From an uncultured Dorea sp. (GTDB lineage Bacteria > Bacillota > Clostridia > Lachnospirales > Lachnospiraceae), in the NCBI GenBank assembly GCA_910580235.1, contig CAJTVU010000004.1:1-64000 (forward strand): 64,000 nt of DNA, given 5' to 3'. A program made the translations under genes and the position numbers. The notes below the pieces were generated by a model. It did no database searches. It was not told the DNA's origin and was given only the letters and a program-made list of their open reading frames with translations. This document shows, piece after piece, positions 33,994 to 42,755 of the stretch; the first letter of the stretch is position 1; every line of letters starts with the position of its first letter.

Positions 33994-35319
33994 CTAAAAT
34001 TCCATCATCTGCTTTGGCGACCAGCCGCATACCTGATCTCCACAGAATATACCGTTGTTTTCAAGAATGATCGAGCCGTCTTCCCGCACAGATGGACCCA
34101 GGATCTCGTCGTAATCCCATCCGCCTGAGTTCCCATCTCTCCGAAGCGCCTCCAGCTCGCCCAGGACAGTCTCCATAGGCGGCAGCTCGATCAGTTCGCC
34201 GACATTCCCGCAGGATACGATCGCATCACATTTCTCATCCAATGTAACAAGCGGCTGTCCGTGCCCATCGCGCCCCGTGCTTTCATTGGTCACGCCCACG
34301 GTCTTCACGCCCGCATCTTCAAGCGCTACAAGGCATCCTACAAAATCGGCGTCCGGGTTGCCGTAGCCTTCCTCTGCCACGACCGCGCCCTCTGCGCCAA
34401 GGCTCCTGGCAATCTGCGCTACATAGAGCGCGGCGCGTTCTTTCTGCTCCAACGCCACATTTAAATTAGACATAATAACGCCAAGAAAGTTGACTGTCTT
34501 TCCATGGGCATCCATCAGCGCCCTCAAATTCGGCGTGTTCTGCATGTCATAAGTAGACCATTTGGATGACACTGGCATGAAGCTTCCTGACACGATGGCA
34601 CCGTCAAGGATCTCCGTCGGGCTCATGACAGTCGGGAGCATATGGTTCGTGTCCCAGCCGTACACAAGATCGTTATAGCCCATCGCTTCCATCTGGGACT
34701 GTGGCTGCATCACATAGACAACAGAAGGAAGCTTCTCCACTTCTGCGCCTCTTTTAATCATCGGCGCCGTCTCATATATGTCCTTATCTTCCGGCGTAAG
34801 CTCCTTCACACATGCTCCGATGAACTCTGCCAGCTTATGCCCTGCTCTTCTTAAAGCATCGTTCTTTTTCTGCTGCTCATGCTTCTCAAACTCTTCATTG
34901 GTATCAGCTACGAGGACGATATTATTGAGCTGCCCGAAATATGTAAGCTTCTGCCCTTCTCCGCTCATATCGATAATCCCATCCTGGAATCCTCCCCAAT
35001 GCCGTCCGACCACAAGGACGCTACAGTTCTTAAGGGCATGGAGAGCCCCGTCCCCCGCTGGTGCAAGCTCGCTTGTGTAACCTGGGAACAGCCCTCTTCC
35101 ATCTAATCTTATCCTCGGCTCGACGGCCTCCTTCACCGGGCACATCCGTATCTTATCCCCCGGCTTCGCAATATAGAGCTCTGCCTCTGTGATCCGGTCG
35201 TCCTCGCGGATAAAAGCAAGCGCCTCGTCTTTATTAATCGTAAGCACTCCGCCGTCAAAGGACAGCTTCTCACCGAATACGATATCCTTCACGTAGAAAT
35301 TCCCAATCTCCAGTCTCAT
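33994..35319 (-). CDS. grdI: Betaine/glycine reductase component B proprotein (GrdI/GrdE type)
   Basis: The 441-residue proprotein is cleaved autocatalytically at an internal Cys to give two subunits, one with a pyruvoyl cofactor that binds the substrate amine. The probable cleavage Cys is in AIVSCGNVGEL. Other family blocks are GRHWGGFQDGIIDMSG, YGWDTNHMLPTVMSP and the C-terminal GIFCGDQVCGW. It precedes grdH by 12 bases. AAGGAGG lies 6 bases before the chosen ATG. Genes for the shared selenoprotein A (grdA) and the acetyl-phosphate-forming component C (grdC/grdD) are not in this window and must be elsewhere for the pathway to work. Confidence 0.92.
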   Translation of the reverse strand: MRLEIGNFYVKDIVFGEKLSFDGGVLTINKDEALAFIREDDRITEAELYIAKPGDKIRMCPVKEAVEPRIRLDGRGLFPGYTSELAPAGDGALHALKNCSVLVVGRHWGGFQDGIIDMSGEGQKLTYFGQLNNIVLVADTNEEFEKHEQQKKNDALRRAGHKLAEFIGACVKELTPEDKDIYETAPMIKRGAEVEKLPSVVYVMQPQSQMEAMGYNDLVYGWDTNHMLPTVMSPTEILDGAIVSGSFMPVSSKWSTYDMQNTPNLRALMDAHGKTVNFLGVIMSNLNVALEQKERAALYVAQIARSLGAEGAVVAEEGYGNPDADFVGCLVALEDAGVKTVGVTNESTGRDGHGQPLVTLDEKCDAIVSCGNVGELIELPPMETVLGELEALRRDGNSGGWDYDEILGPSVREDGSIILENNGIFCGDQVCGWSPKQMMEF

Positions 35320-35387
35320 TGTCTTCCTCCTTCTTATTTCATACATAGATAAAATCTATATACAATTTTACTATTAATTTCTTTTTA

Positions 35388-35401
35388 TAAGCGCGCTTAT
35401 T
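35388..35401. promoter_or_regulatory. Operator 2 of the grd locus
   Basis: The perfect 14-bp palindrome ATAAGCGCGCTTAT, identical to operator 1, lies about 11-24 bases downstream of the start predicted from the grdI promoter. Centre-to-centre distance to operator 1 is 40 bp, near four helical turns. Confidence 0.8.
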
Positions 35402-35418
35402 TGATTTTTTATACAATA

Positions 35419-35447
35419 ATTATATTCATAAGCGCGCTTATTGTCAA
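35419..35447 (-). promoter_or_regulatory. Consensus promoter of grdI-grdH-BCCT
   Basis: On the minus strand TTGACA (35447-35442), exactly 17 bases, then TATAAT (35424-35419): a perfect sigma-A consensus. A promoter this strong normally needs repression, and operator 1 fills its spacer. Confidence 0.88.
35428..35441. promoter_or_regulatory. Operator 1 inside the grd promoter spacer
   Basis: ATAAGCGCGCTTAT, a perfect 14-bp palindrome, sits between the -35 and -10 hexamers. A bound dimeric repressor would block RNA polymerase. The divergent TetR-family gene at 35671 is the obvious candidate. Confidence 0.85.
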
Positions 35448-35548
35448 TATTATTTTGATTTTTATTTCACATACTTTCCGTCCGTCCACATTTTATAGAT
35501 TTTTTCTATAATCCATTTAAAACAAACCATACCCTTCCGCACGTCCTC

Positions 35549-35576
35549 TTGTACACTAAGGGTTATATGGTATAAT
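35549..35576 (+). promoter_or_regulatory. Possible promoter of the TetR gene
   Basis: TTGTAC (35549-35554), a 16-base spacer and TATAAT (35571-35576). The -35 half overlaps the solo family-B motif TTGTACACTAAGGG. An alternative TATAAT at 35507-35512 has a weaker -35. Confidence 0.45.
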
Positions 35577-35670
35577 ATATACATGGGCGCAAGCTTCGCC
35601 CCACAGTAAGCCGTTACGGCAAAACAATACTATTGGATCTTCAGGAAATCGTAAAGGAATGACACAGCAT

Positions 35671-36351
35671 ATGGACAATGAAAAAGAACTTTCAAAACGA
35701 CGGAACACTATCCGCTTCATCGAAGCGGCACAGGAGCTGATTGAAGAAGAAGGCCTTGAGAATATCTCTATTCGGAAGATCGCCGACAAGGCCGGCTTCC
35801 ACAACTCCACGATCTATCTCTATTTTGAAGATGTGGATGAGCTGATTCTTCTTGCTTCCCTGAAATACTTTAATGAATACAGCAAAGCTCTGTCGGAATT
35901 GAGCAAGAAAAAACTTCCTCCCAGAGAGCACTTCCTCTCTATCTGGACGTTCTTCGCACAAACGGTCTTTCAAAGGCCCAGTATATTCTATAACTTCTTC
36001 TTTGGAAAGCACAGGAACAACCTGACGAAGATCATAATGCAATATTATGATCTGTTCCCGCAGGAGAAGGCCGACTATTCCCCTGAGATTAAAGACATGT
36101 ACTATGGGAAGACGATTTCCGAGCGATGTATGGAAGTCCTCGTCCCCCTAGCAAAAGAATATCCCCACATAAAAATATCCGACCTGGACATCATCAACGA
36201 TGTCACAGTCGGATATGTGAAATACCTTTTAGAACAGAAATGCCAGGATCCCGGGCTTAGCTCTTCCATACTGACCGGGCGGCTTCTGAAAATGTTGGAA
36301 TATATCCTCCGTATACAAGGAGACGTGCCCCCTGAGAAGACGATCAGATAA
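35671..36351 (+). CDS. TetR-family regulator of the grd locus
   Basis: A 226-residue regulator. The N-terminal TetR helix-turn-helix is clear (FIEAAQELIEEEGLENISIR, then KIADKAGFHNSTIYLYFEDVDEL). The C-terminal ligand domain is helical and aromatic-rich (FYNFFFGKH) without recognisable family-specific motifs. It is divergent from grdI, with two identical palindromes in the shared region, so it probably represses the betaine-reductase operon and senses a substrate or product. The start is uncertain: ATG at 35671 is 12 bases after AAAGGA, while ATG at 35659 abuts that site. Confidence 0.88.
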   Translation: MDNEKELSKRRNTIRFIEAAQELIEEEGLENISIRKIADKAGFHNSTIYLYFEDVDELILLASLKYFNEYSKALSELSKKKLPPREHFLSIWTFFAQTVFQRPSIFYNFFFGKHRNNLTKIIMQYYDLFPQEKADYSPEIKDMYYGKTISERCMEVLVPLAKEYPHIKISDLDIINDVTVGYVKYLLEQKCQDPGLSSSILTGRLLKMLEYILRIQGDVPPEKTIR

Positions 36352-36359
36352 AATAACAT

Positions 36360-37109
36360 TTACCGGATATAGCCCTCATTGTACGCCTTCACTTTATTGT
36401 AGGCGTACAGCTCTGTAAAGGTCGCCTTCGTATACGGGTTCAGGAAGAAGATCCCCAGGATGCCGCACGTAAATATACTCAGGATGCCCCATCCAAGAAA
36501 GGAGAGGGCCAGGACGAACGCATCCCATTTCTGCCCCTCCATCATCCGCCTGCTGATAGCAAACGCCTCTTTTCTGTCCATGCCCGGGTTCTCCGCCAGG
36601 ATATACGGAACCATAAGATATTCATAAGTCTTTATAATACCAGGTATGATGAAGAGAAGCGACCACAAGAATATATACAGCTCCATAAGGAACATCGTCA
36701 GCACGACATTCCCGTAATGCCCGGAGCGGAACGGCTCGAGCATCGTCTTGATCCCTGCGCGCTCCGTCCTGTTCTTAATATAGAATACATTGCCGCCCAC
36801 CAAAAGCACATTCCCTACAAATATGCCAAGGAAGAGCAAAGCGATCGCGACGATCAGCATAACTACGACCATTACGCCCATTATCCCCGCGAAAGCCATA
36901 CCTGCTTCCGGAGATATAGACGGAGCCCTATATCCATAGCCTGAAGTTGCATCATTCATCTCGGCGAAGCTGCTCCTGCCGCTGTAGCTCGCGCTCCCTC
37001 CTCCCGCTCCGGCAAAAAGCCCCGCAAGAAGCGTGACTGCGACATAATTCCAATAATTCCGGTAAAACAATTGCTTCCCGTTCATCTTAAGCTGCTCTCT
37101 CGTCCACAT
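36360..37109 (-). CDS. DUF975 family membrane protein
   Basis: The 249-residue protein begins with the DUF975 pattern (MWTREQLKMNGKQLFYRNYWNYV), followed by five or six hydrophobic helices. A Ser/Gly/Tyr-rich stretch between the first two helices (about 36-68) is low-complexity. The later segment FIIPGIIKTYEYLMVPYILAE is typical of the family. Its role is unknown. It is convergent with the TetR gene, 8 bases apart. AAGGAG supports the start. Confidence 0.82.
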   Translation of the reverse strand: MWTREQLKMNGKQLFYRNYWNYVAVTLLAGLFAGAGGGSASYSGRSSFAEMNDATSGYGYRAPSISPEAGMAFAGIMGVMVVVMLIVAIALLFLGIFVGNVLLVGGNVFYIKNRTERAGIKTMLEPFRSGHYGNVVLTMFLMELYIFLWSLLFIIPGIIKTYEYLMVPYILAENPGMDRKEAFAISRRMMEGQKWDAFVLALSFLGWGILSIFTCGILGIFFLNPYTKATFTELYAYNKVKAYNEGYIR

Positions 37110-37167
37110 GAGCGTTCTCCTTCCTCACTGCTTTTCTCTTATTTTCTTATTATATCACTTCTTACAA

Positions 37168-37213
37168 GTATTTTCATCCTTTACTTAACAGAAGGACGAA
37201 AATACCGTATAAT
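37168..37213 (+). promoter_or_regulatory. dsdA promoter with overlapping inverted repeat
   Basis: TTAACA (37185-37190), 17 bases, TATAAT (37208-37213). An inverted repeat with 14-base arms and one mismatch (GTATTTTC-TCCTT at 37168-37181 and its complement at 37192-37205) straddles the -35 and fills the spacer. It could be an operator or a transcriptional hairpin; the placement over the promoter favours an operator. Confidence 0.6.
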
Positions 37214-37262
37214 TTACATAAAGCACGAAGCGGAATAAACGCACGGACAAGGAGGTTACGCT

Positions 37263-38585
37263 ATGAACAGAGACTATATGGATATCCCCGTAGTGAAGAA
37301 AATGGCAGAAGCCGCGCAGGTTGGCTGGGCCAATCCAAAGCTCATGCCATGGAGCGAAGCAAAAGACGCTCTCCCTGTAACGGCGGCAGACATTACAGAC
37401 GCCGAGGAGCGGCTGGAGCGGTTCGCGCCGTTCATCATGAAATGTTTCCCCGAGACGATCGACAGGCGCGGGCTGATCGAGTCCGCCTTAACGCCCATCC
37501 CCAAGATGGAAGACTTTCTGAACAGCGCTTACAAAGCCGACATAAAAGGCGCTCTTCTCTTAAAGCAGGACAGCCATCTGGCCGTGGCCGGAAGTGTGAA
37601 AGCGCGCGGAGGCATCTATGAAGTACTGAAGCACACAGAAGACCTGGCCCTTGAAGCCGGGCTTTTAAAGCCGGAAGACGATTACTCCATCCTCGCTTCC
37701 GAGGAATGCCGCGCATTCTTTGGAGGCTACACGATCCAGGTAGGCTCCACAGGCAATCTGGGCCTTAGCATCGGTATCGCAAGCGCGGCGGTGGGGTACG
37801 AGGTCATCGTCCACATGTCCGCGGACGCGAAGCAGTGGAAAAAAGACATGTTGAGAAGCCATGGGGCCAAAGTTATAGAATATGATTCTGATTACAGCGA
37901 GGCAGTGAAGAATGGCCGGAAAGAATCCGACTCGAATCCGAAGAGCTACTTTGTAGATGACGAGAACTCAAAAAATCTGTTCATGGGCTACGCAGTGGCA
38001 GCGAGACGCCTGCAAGGACAGTTGGAAGAGCTGAAGATCTCTGTCGACCGGGAGCATCCTCTCTTTGTGTATATCCCCTGCGGCGTAGGCGGCGCGCCCG
38101 GCGGGGTGGCCTATGGGCTTAAGAGCATCTGGGGCGACGACGTACATGTATTTTTCGCAGAGCCCGTCCAGGCTCCCTGTATGCTTCTTGGCATGGCGAC
38201 AGGGCTCCATCACGAGATCTGCGTACAGGATGTAGGCCTTACCGGGCTGACACATGCTGACGGGCTCGCCGTAGGACGGCCCTCCGGCTTTGTAGGCAAG
38301 GTCATAGAGCCGCTTTTAAGCGGAGAATTCACATTGCATGACAAATGGCTCTACGAATACATGCGCGCGCTGGATAACACGGAAGGTATATTCATCGAGC
38401 CAAGCGCGTGCGCCGCTTTCGAAGGGCCCATAATGCTTAAAAACTATGAAGAGACGAAGCGTTACCTCGTCTCTTACGGTCTGGAAGACAAAATGGAACG
38501 CGCCACGCACATCGTGTGGGCTACTGGCGGGCGCCTTGTCCCGCCGGATATACGTAAAGAATATAAAAATACTTATCTTGCATAG
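37263..38585 (+). CDS. dsdA: D-serine ammonia-lyase
   Basis: This PLP enzyme deaminates D-serine to pyruvate and ammonia and protects against D-serine toxicity. The PLP lysine is in AVAGSVKARGGIYE near residue 115. The phosphate-binding loop GSTGNLGLSIG, the segment PCGVGGAPGG and the C-terminal EPSACAAFEGP match DsdA. The 440-residue length is standard. AAGGAGG precedes the ATG. No dsdC regulator or dsdX permease adjoins it. Its last 13 bases overlap the convergent EAL gene. Confidence 0.95.
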   Translation: MNRDYMDIPVVKKMAEAAQVGWANPKLMPWSEAKDALPVTAADITDAEERLERFAPFIMKCFPETIDRRGLIESALTPIPKMEDFLNSAYKADIKGALLLKQDSHLAVAGSVKARGGIYEVLKHTEDLALEAGLLKPEDDYSILASEECRAFFGGYTIQVGSTGNLGLSIGIASAAVGYEVIVHMSADAKQWKKDMLRSHGAKVIEYDSDYSEAVKNGRKESDSNPKSYFVDDENSKNLFMGYAVAARRLQGQLEELKISVDREHPLFVYIPCGVGGAPGGVAYGLKSIWGDDVHVFFAEPVQAPCMLLGMATGLHHEICVQDVGLTGLTHADGLAVGRPSGFVGKVIEPLLSGEFTLHDKWLYEYMRALDNTEGIFIEPSACAAFEGPIMLKNYEETKRYLVSYGLEDKMERATHIVWATGGRLVPPDIRKEYKNTYLA

Positions 38586-40909
38586 ACCAGCCTCTCGTAT
38601 TCCGGTATCGGCTGAGGAGGCCCGAACAGATACCCCTGGGCCTCTTCGCAGCCGACCTCCCGCAGTATCTCCGCCTGTCTCTCTGTCTCTACGCCTTCAC
38701 AGATGACATGATATCCCAGCTGCTCTATCATAGAGAGCAAGTTCGTAAGGAACTGGATACCCCGCTCGCTCCTTAAGCAGCTCGTAATAATAGTCCGGTC
38801 GATCTTAAGGGAATCTACCGGAACTTCAACGATAGCGTTCAGCATAGAATACCCCGCGCCAAAATCATCCATAGAAGTCCGGATGTTCTTTTCTCTGAAC
38901 CGGCGGAACATCTCCCTTACATTGTCGTAATTGGAGAGCGTCGCCGTCTCCGTAAGCTCGATCTCAACAAGGGAGGGATCCACGTCGTATCTTTCCAAAA
39001 CCTCCATGTACCGATCCACCGTGTCCTCATTTTCTGCATGGAGGATCGACGCATTCACTGATATAGGGAACTGCTGCCTGCCAAGCTCTTTATTCCTCGC
39101 AAGGAAGCGGACGACCTCTTCAAATACATAGAAATCCAAATCCACGATCCTGCCGTTATCTTCATAGATTGGGAGGAACAGATCCGGCGGCAGCAGGCTT
39201 CCGTCTTCTCTCCTCCAACGGATAAGAGCCTCTGCACCGATGACTGAACGCTTCGAGAGCGAGAATTTAGGCTGCAGATATACTTCAAACTGCCGCTTCT
39301 CCATAGCCTCTTCCATACCGTTGACAATCTCATTCCGCAGAGCCTGCCGCTTACGCATATGATCGTCATACAGGCGCGCAGTGCATCCCTTCATCCCGAC
39401 CTGCGTCCGAGCCATATTCGCCGCGTCAATAGCTGCAGACGCGCTCTTACAGCCTGTTTCTATCCGATAGATCCCGCTCCTTACCCGAAGGTTGATCCCC
39501 GGGTACTTTCCTCTCTCCCTGTGGACAAACTCCTCGTTCAGCTCATGCACGCGCCGGACGACATCTTCCGGATGCACACTGTCCCAGGGCATGAACTGGA
39601 TGAACTGATCGCCGATCGCCCGTGTAAAATACGCGCCCTCCTCACTTTTCAATGTCTCTATCACATAATTGCTGAAATCTCTGAGCAGCTGATCGCCACT
39701 GCTATACCCGTACTTCTCATTAAAATATTTAAAATTCTCGAAATCACTGTAGATAAGCATATTAGCGCCGCCACAGCCGCCGGCGATGATGCTGTCCACT
39801 TCCTCACGGAACTTTGTCAGGGAAAGAAGGCCTGTCAGCCTGTCATACTCGGGCAGGGACATCTGTCCCCTGTGGGGGTCATTCAGCGCCTCCCTCCTGG
39901 CAGAATAGGCGGCAATAATCTTCGTAATCCCCCCCAGCTGCTTGCGGGCCTGTTCAGGCCAGATCCTCTTCTCTCTGCAGACAGTATATCCGATCGTGCC
40001 TACGAACCTCCCCTCACAGTACATGGCGGCATACAGTACGGTCTTCGCCCCGCCGCGGACGAGAAGCTCCCCTCCTTCTTCCGAATACATCTCCACATCG
40101 TCATGCTGGATCACGATCGTCCCATATTCGTCCAGACGGCGGAATAAGCTCAGGAAATCTGTTTTCGTGAATCTCTCATCATCTCCCAGTACTTCCTCTA
40201 TGCCCTCTCTCCTCCACTGATACTGCCGTCCTACGCTCTTTTGTGTAACATCTGTTCTCGTAATTGTTATCCGATCCAGATCGAAGCGGACTCCAATGAC
40301 CTCTATCAATGTCCGGATAGCCGTGTCAAAATCATCTCTCTTCTCCAGTATCTCAAATGTTGTGGACACGATATCATTATGTAGATAAGCAGGGTCTATG
40401 ACAAGGCTTTCTCCGTCATCCTCTTTACATCCCCGCGCTTCTGCACGGTTCAGATGATCGCAGAAGACATAGCAGTCCCCGCCGTTCTCTCTGGCACGGC
40501 ATAGCGCCCAGTGCGTGCTCCTGTACAGCCGTTCATAAGTATAGCCTGCAACGTTCTCCGGAAGAAAGCTCACTCCCATACTGCAGGAGACTGTGCGCCC
40601 TTCTCCCAGAAAGCGCAGAGCGCGCGCCTCCTCAAGAAGCCGCCCCGCCTTTCTCACCAGACCGGGATGGCTCGTGCATTTTACAAGGATCACGTCCTCG
40701 CCCTCTCCCGTCCTCACAATGATATTACCGTCCCCGAACACGGATTCCACAGCTTCTTCCAGCTGCGCCAATATATGATCTTTCAGATCATGTCCGCAGG
40801 CATCGCCGCTGTCCCGGAAGCAGTCAATCCCGATTATGATGAACCCGCAGCCGCAATACGGCGCTTTCCCTCCAAGATACTCCTCAATCTGTTTCCTGCT
40901 TCCTCTCAT
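38573..40909 (-). CDS. Multidomain EAL phosphodiesterase with degenerate GGDEF domains
   Basis: The 778-residue cytoplasmic protein has four parts: a degenerate GGDEF-like domain (about 10-145), a GAF-like sensor region (about 170-345), a second degenerate GGDEF domain (about 355-510, signature AIGDQF in place of GGDEF) and an intact EAL domain (about 520-775). EAL motifs present are GAEALIRW, ELTETATLSNYDN, MDDFGAGYSML, LKIDRTII and CEGVETERQAEIL. It should hydrolyse cyclic-di-GMP, with the GGDEF-like parts serving as regulatory nucleotide sensors. It starts 13 bases after the Enzyme I paralog. The ATG at 40909 has AGGTG 6 bases upstream. Confidence 0.9.
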   Translation of the reverse strand: MRGSRKQIEEYLGGKAPYCGCGFIIIGIDCFRDSGDACGHDLKDHILAQLEEAVESVFGDGNIIVRTGEGEDVILVKCTSHPGLVRKAGRLLEEARALRFLGEGRTVSCSMGVSFLPENVAGYTYERLYRSTHWALCRARENGGDCYVFCDHLNRAEARGCKEDDGESLVIDPAYLHNDIVSTTFEILEKRDDFDTAIRTLIEVIGVRFDLDRITITRTDVTQKSVGRQYQWRREGIEEVLGDDERFTKTDFLSLFRRLDEYGTIVIQHDDVEMYSEEGGELLVRGGAKTVLYAAMYCEGRFVGTIGYTVCREKRIWPEQARKQLGGITKIIAAYSARREALNDPHRGQMSLPEYDRLTGLLSLTKFREEVDSIIAGGCGGANMLIYSDFENFKYFNEKYGYSSGDQLLRDFSNYVIETLKSEEGAYFTRAIGDQFIQFMPWDSVHPEDVVRRVHELNEEFVHRERGKYPGINLRVRSGIYRIETGCKSASAAIDAANMARTQVGMKGCTARLYDDHMRKRQALRNEIVNGMEEAMEKRQFEVYLQPKFSLSKRSVIGAEALIRWRREDGSLLPPDLFLPIYEDNGRIVDLDFYVFEEVVRFLARNKELGRQQFPISVNASILHAENEDTVDRYMEVLERYDVDPSLVEIELTETATLSNYDNVREMFRRFREKNIRTSMDDFGAGYSMLNAIVEVPVDSLKIDRTIITSCLRSERGIQFLTNLLSMIEQLGYHVICEGVETERQAEILREVGCEEAQGYLFGPPQPIPEYERLVYAR

Positions 40910-40922
40910 TTTAATCACCTAC

Positions 40923-42548
40923 TTACTGGATATCCCTTATCTTCTTTCTAAGAGCCAACACCTGATTGGGGGCGACAGACAGCTCGTCTATCCCAATCTG
41001 GATGAAGAATTCTGTCATAGACAGATCCGCCGCCAAATCTCCGCATATACTGACATGCTTCCCTTCAAGATGTACGTTGTTCGTCACGATCCTGATCATC
41101 TTGAGGATTGCCGGATGATACGGATTATAATACTTTTCAATCTTCCTGTTAGTCCGATCCATGCCAAGAGTAAACTGTGACAGATCGTTCGTCCCTATGC
41201 TGAAGAAATCGACCTCTCTCGCCAGCTCGCCGCTGATCATGACTGCCGCAGGAGTCTCGATCATAACTCCTACAGGAATGTTCTCATTAAACGCGACCTT
41301 CGACTGCTTCAGGCTTCTCTTCGCCTTCTCAAGCATTCCTTTCGCTTTCTCTACCTCCTCAAGGGACACGACCATCGGGAGCAAGATACAGACATTGCCG
41401 TACCCCGAAGCCCGAAGTATAGCCCGCATCTGCTCCAGCAGTATCTCCTCCTTGTCAAAGAGCAGGCGCATGCCGCGTATGCCGATAGCAGGATTTGACT
41501 GTTTCCCCATGTCGATGCACTGCGCCATCTTATCGCCGCCCAGATCTGCAAGCCGGATGACCACCCGGTTACTGCCCATGGACTCCGCCGCAAGCTTATA
41601 TACCTGGAAGATCTGCTCTTCGGTCGGGATCCTCCTCCCTGTCTCCATGTACAGGAATTCGCTTCTGAAAAGCCCGATCCCACCGGCGTCGCTGCGGATG
41701 ACGTTCTCGATATCTTCCCGCGTGCCCACATTCGCGCATATATCTATCTTCTGACCGCTCTGGGTGATATTCTCTTTTCCTTTGAGGCGCTCCAGATTCT
41801 TCGTCTGATGGAACCCTGCGTCCCGCCTCTCCTTCATCTTCATCAGAGTCGTGTAATCAGGCTCTATATAGACCTTTCCTTCATACCCGTCCACGATGAT
41901 CATCTTGCCCGCGTACTCTTCCTTCAGCACTTCCCCAAGGCCTATGACCGCCGGGATCCCTCTTGTTCTGGCAAGGACTGCCGTGTGGGAATTGATCGTC
42001 CCATACATAGTCACAAAGCCAAGCACCTTATTCCTGTCCAGCTGCACTGTGTCGCTCGGGTACAGCTCCCGCGATGCCAGCACAAACGGCTCTTCCATGA
42101 ACATCTCGTCTTTAAAACGTCTGGAAAGGATACGGATAAGCCGGAGCGACACATCGCTCACGTCGGCCTCATGCCCCCTGTTATATCCTCTTTTCAGGAA
42201 GTCCGGATCCTTTAAGAGCTTCCCTGCCGTATCCTGCACGATGTATTCTGCATTCAGCTTCTCCTCCAGAATAAGCGAGCAGACTCTGTCTATATACATT
42301 GGCTCTTCCAGTATGCCTTGCTGCATCTCGAAGATCGCCGCGTTGGCGTCCCCCACCTCTCTTGCGGAAGATTCACACAGCTCTCTTAGCTCCGCCACCG
42401 CCTTTTCCCTGGCCCTCTGGAACCTCTGGATCTCCTTCTCTACGTCTTTGACATAAATTCTCTTAATTTCCTTAATATCCCTCTTATAAAAAGAAAGCTT
42501 GCCGATGGCGATCCCTTCGGAAATCTTCTTCCCTGTTAATGTAATCAT
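40923..42548 (-). CDS. PTS Enzyme I paralog
   Basis: A 541-residue PEP-protein phosphotransferase of the PtsI family. The N-terminal HPr-binding domain spans about 30-140. The phosphohistidine segment reads TINSHTAVLARTRGIPAVIG, where canonical PtsI has GGRTSHTAIMAR, so the His is kept but the context is altered. The C-terminal PEP-binding barrel is intact (GGIGLFRSEFLYM, DFFSIGTNDLSQFTLGMDRTN) and the active Cys lies in ICGDLAAD (usually CGELAGD). No HPr gene adjoins it. It may be the main Enzyme I or a second specialised one; its link to an EAL phosphodiesterase gene is unusual. Confidence 0.85.
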   Translation of the reverse strand: MITLTGKKISEGIAIGKLSFYKRDIKEIKRIYVKDVEKEIQRFQRAREKAVAELRELCESSAREVGDANAAIFEMQQGILEEPMYIDRVCSLILEEKLNAEYIVQDTAGKLLKDPDFLKRGYNRGHEADVSDVSLRLIRILSRRFKDEMFMEEPFVLASRELYPSDTVQLDRNKVLGFVTMYGTINSHTAVLARTRGIPAVIGLGEVLKEEYAGKMIIVDGYEGKVYIEPDYTTLMKMKERRDAGFHQTKNLERLKGKENITQSGQKIDICANVGTREDIENVIRSDAGGIGLFRSEFLYMETGRRIPTEEQIFQVYKLAAESMGSNRVVIRLADLGGDKMAQCIDMGKQSNPAIGIRGMRLLFDKEEILLEQMRAILRASGYGNVCILLPMVVSLEEVEKAKGMLEKAKRSLKQSKVAFNENIPVGVMIETPAAVMISGELAREVDFFSIGTNDLSQFTLGMDRTNRKIEKYYNPYHPAILKMIRIVTNNVHLEGKHVSICGDLAADLSMTEFFIQIGIDELSVAPNQVLALRKKIRDIQ

Positions 42549-42642
42549 ACCGTTATCCTCATTTTATTACTATATATCATTTACTTTACACTCCCTGACA
42601 CGCTTCGTCAAGAAAATATATTGAAAAACGTTGTGAAATCCA

Positions 42643-42716
42643 TTGACTTTTTGCTGAATACACGTTACAATTACTGAGTATCATAATTCGAAATATTTCG
42701 AAATATCTCGAATTAT
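42643..42716 (+). promoter_or_regulatory. cspA promoter and leader hairpin
   Basis: TTGACT (42643-42648), 17 bases, TACAAT (42666-42671). The leader of about 78 bases has a nested A/T-rich hairpin: ATAATTCGA (42683-42691) pairs with TCGAATTAT (42708-42716), and ATATTTCGAAATAT (42693-42706) is itself palindromic. Such weak stems in cold-shock leaders can act as temperature-sensitive structures. Confidence 0.65.
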
Positions 42717-42755
42717 AATTGTTAATTTTATTGTTTTATTTATGGAGGTATCACT

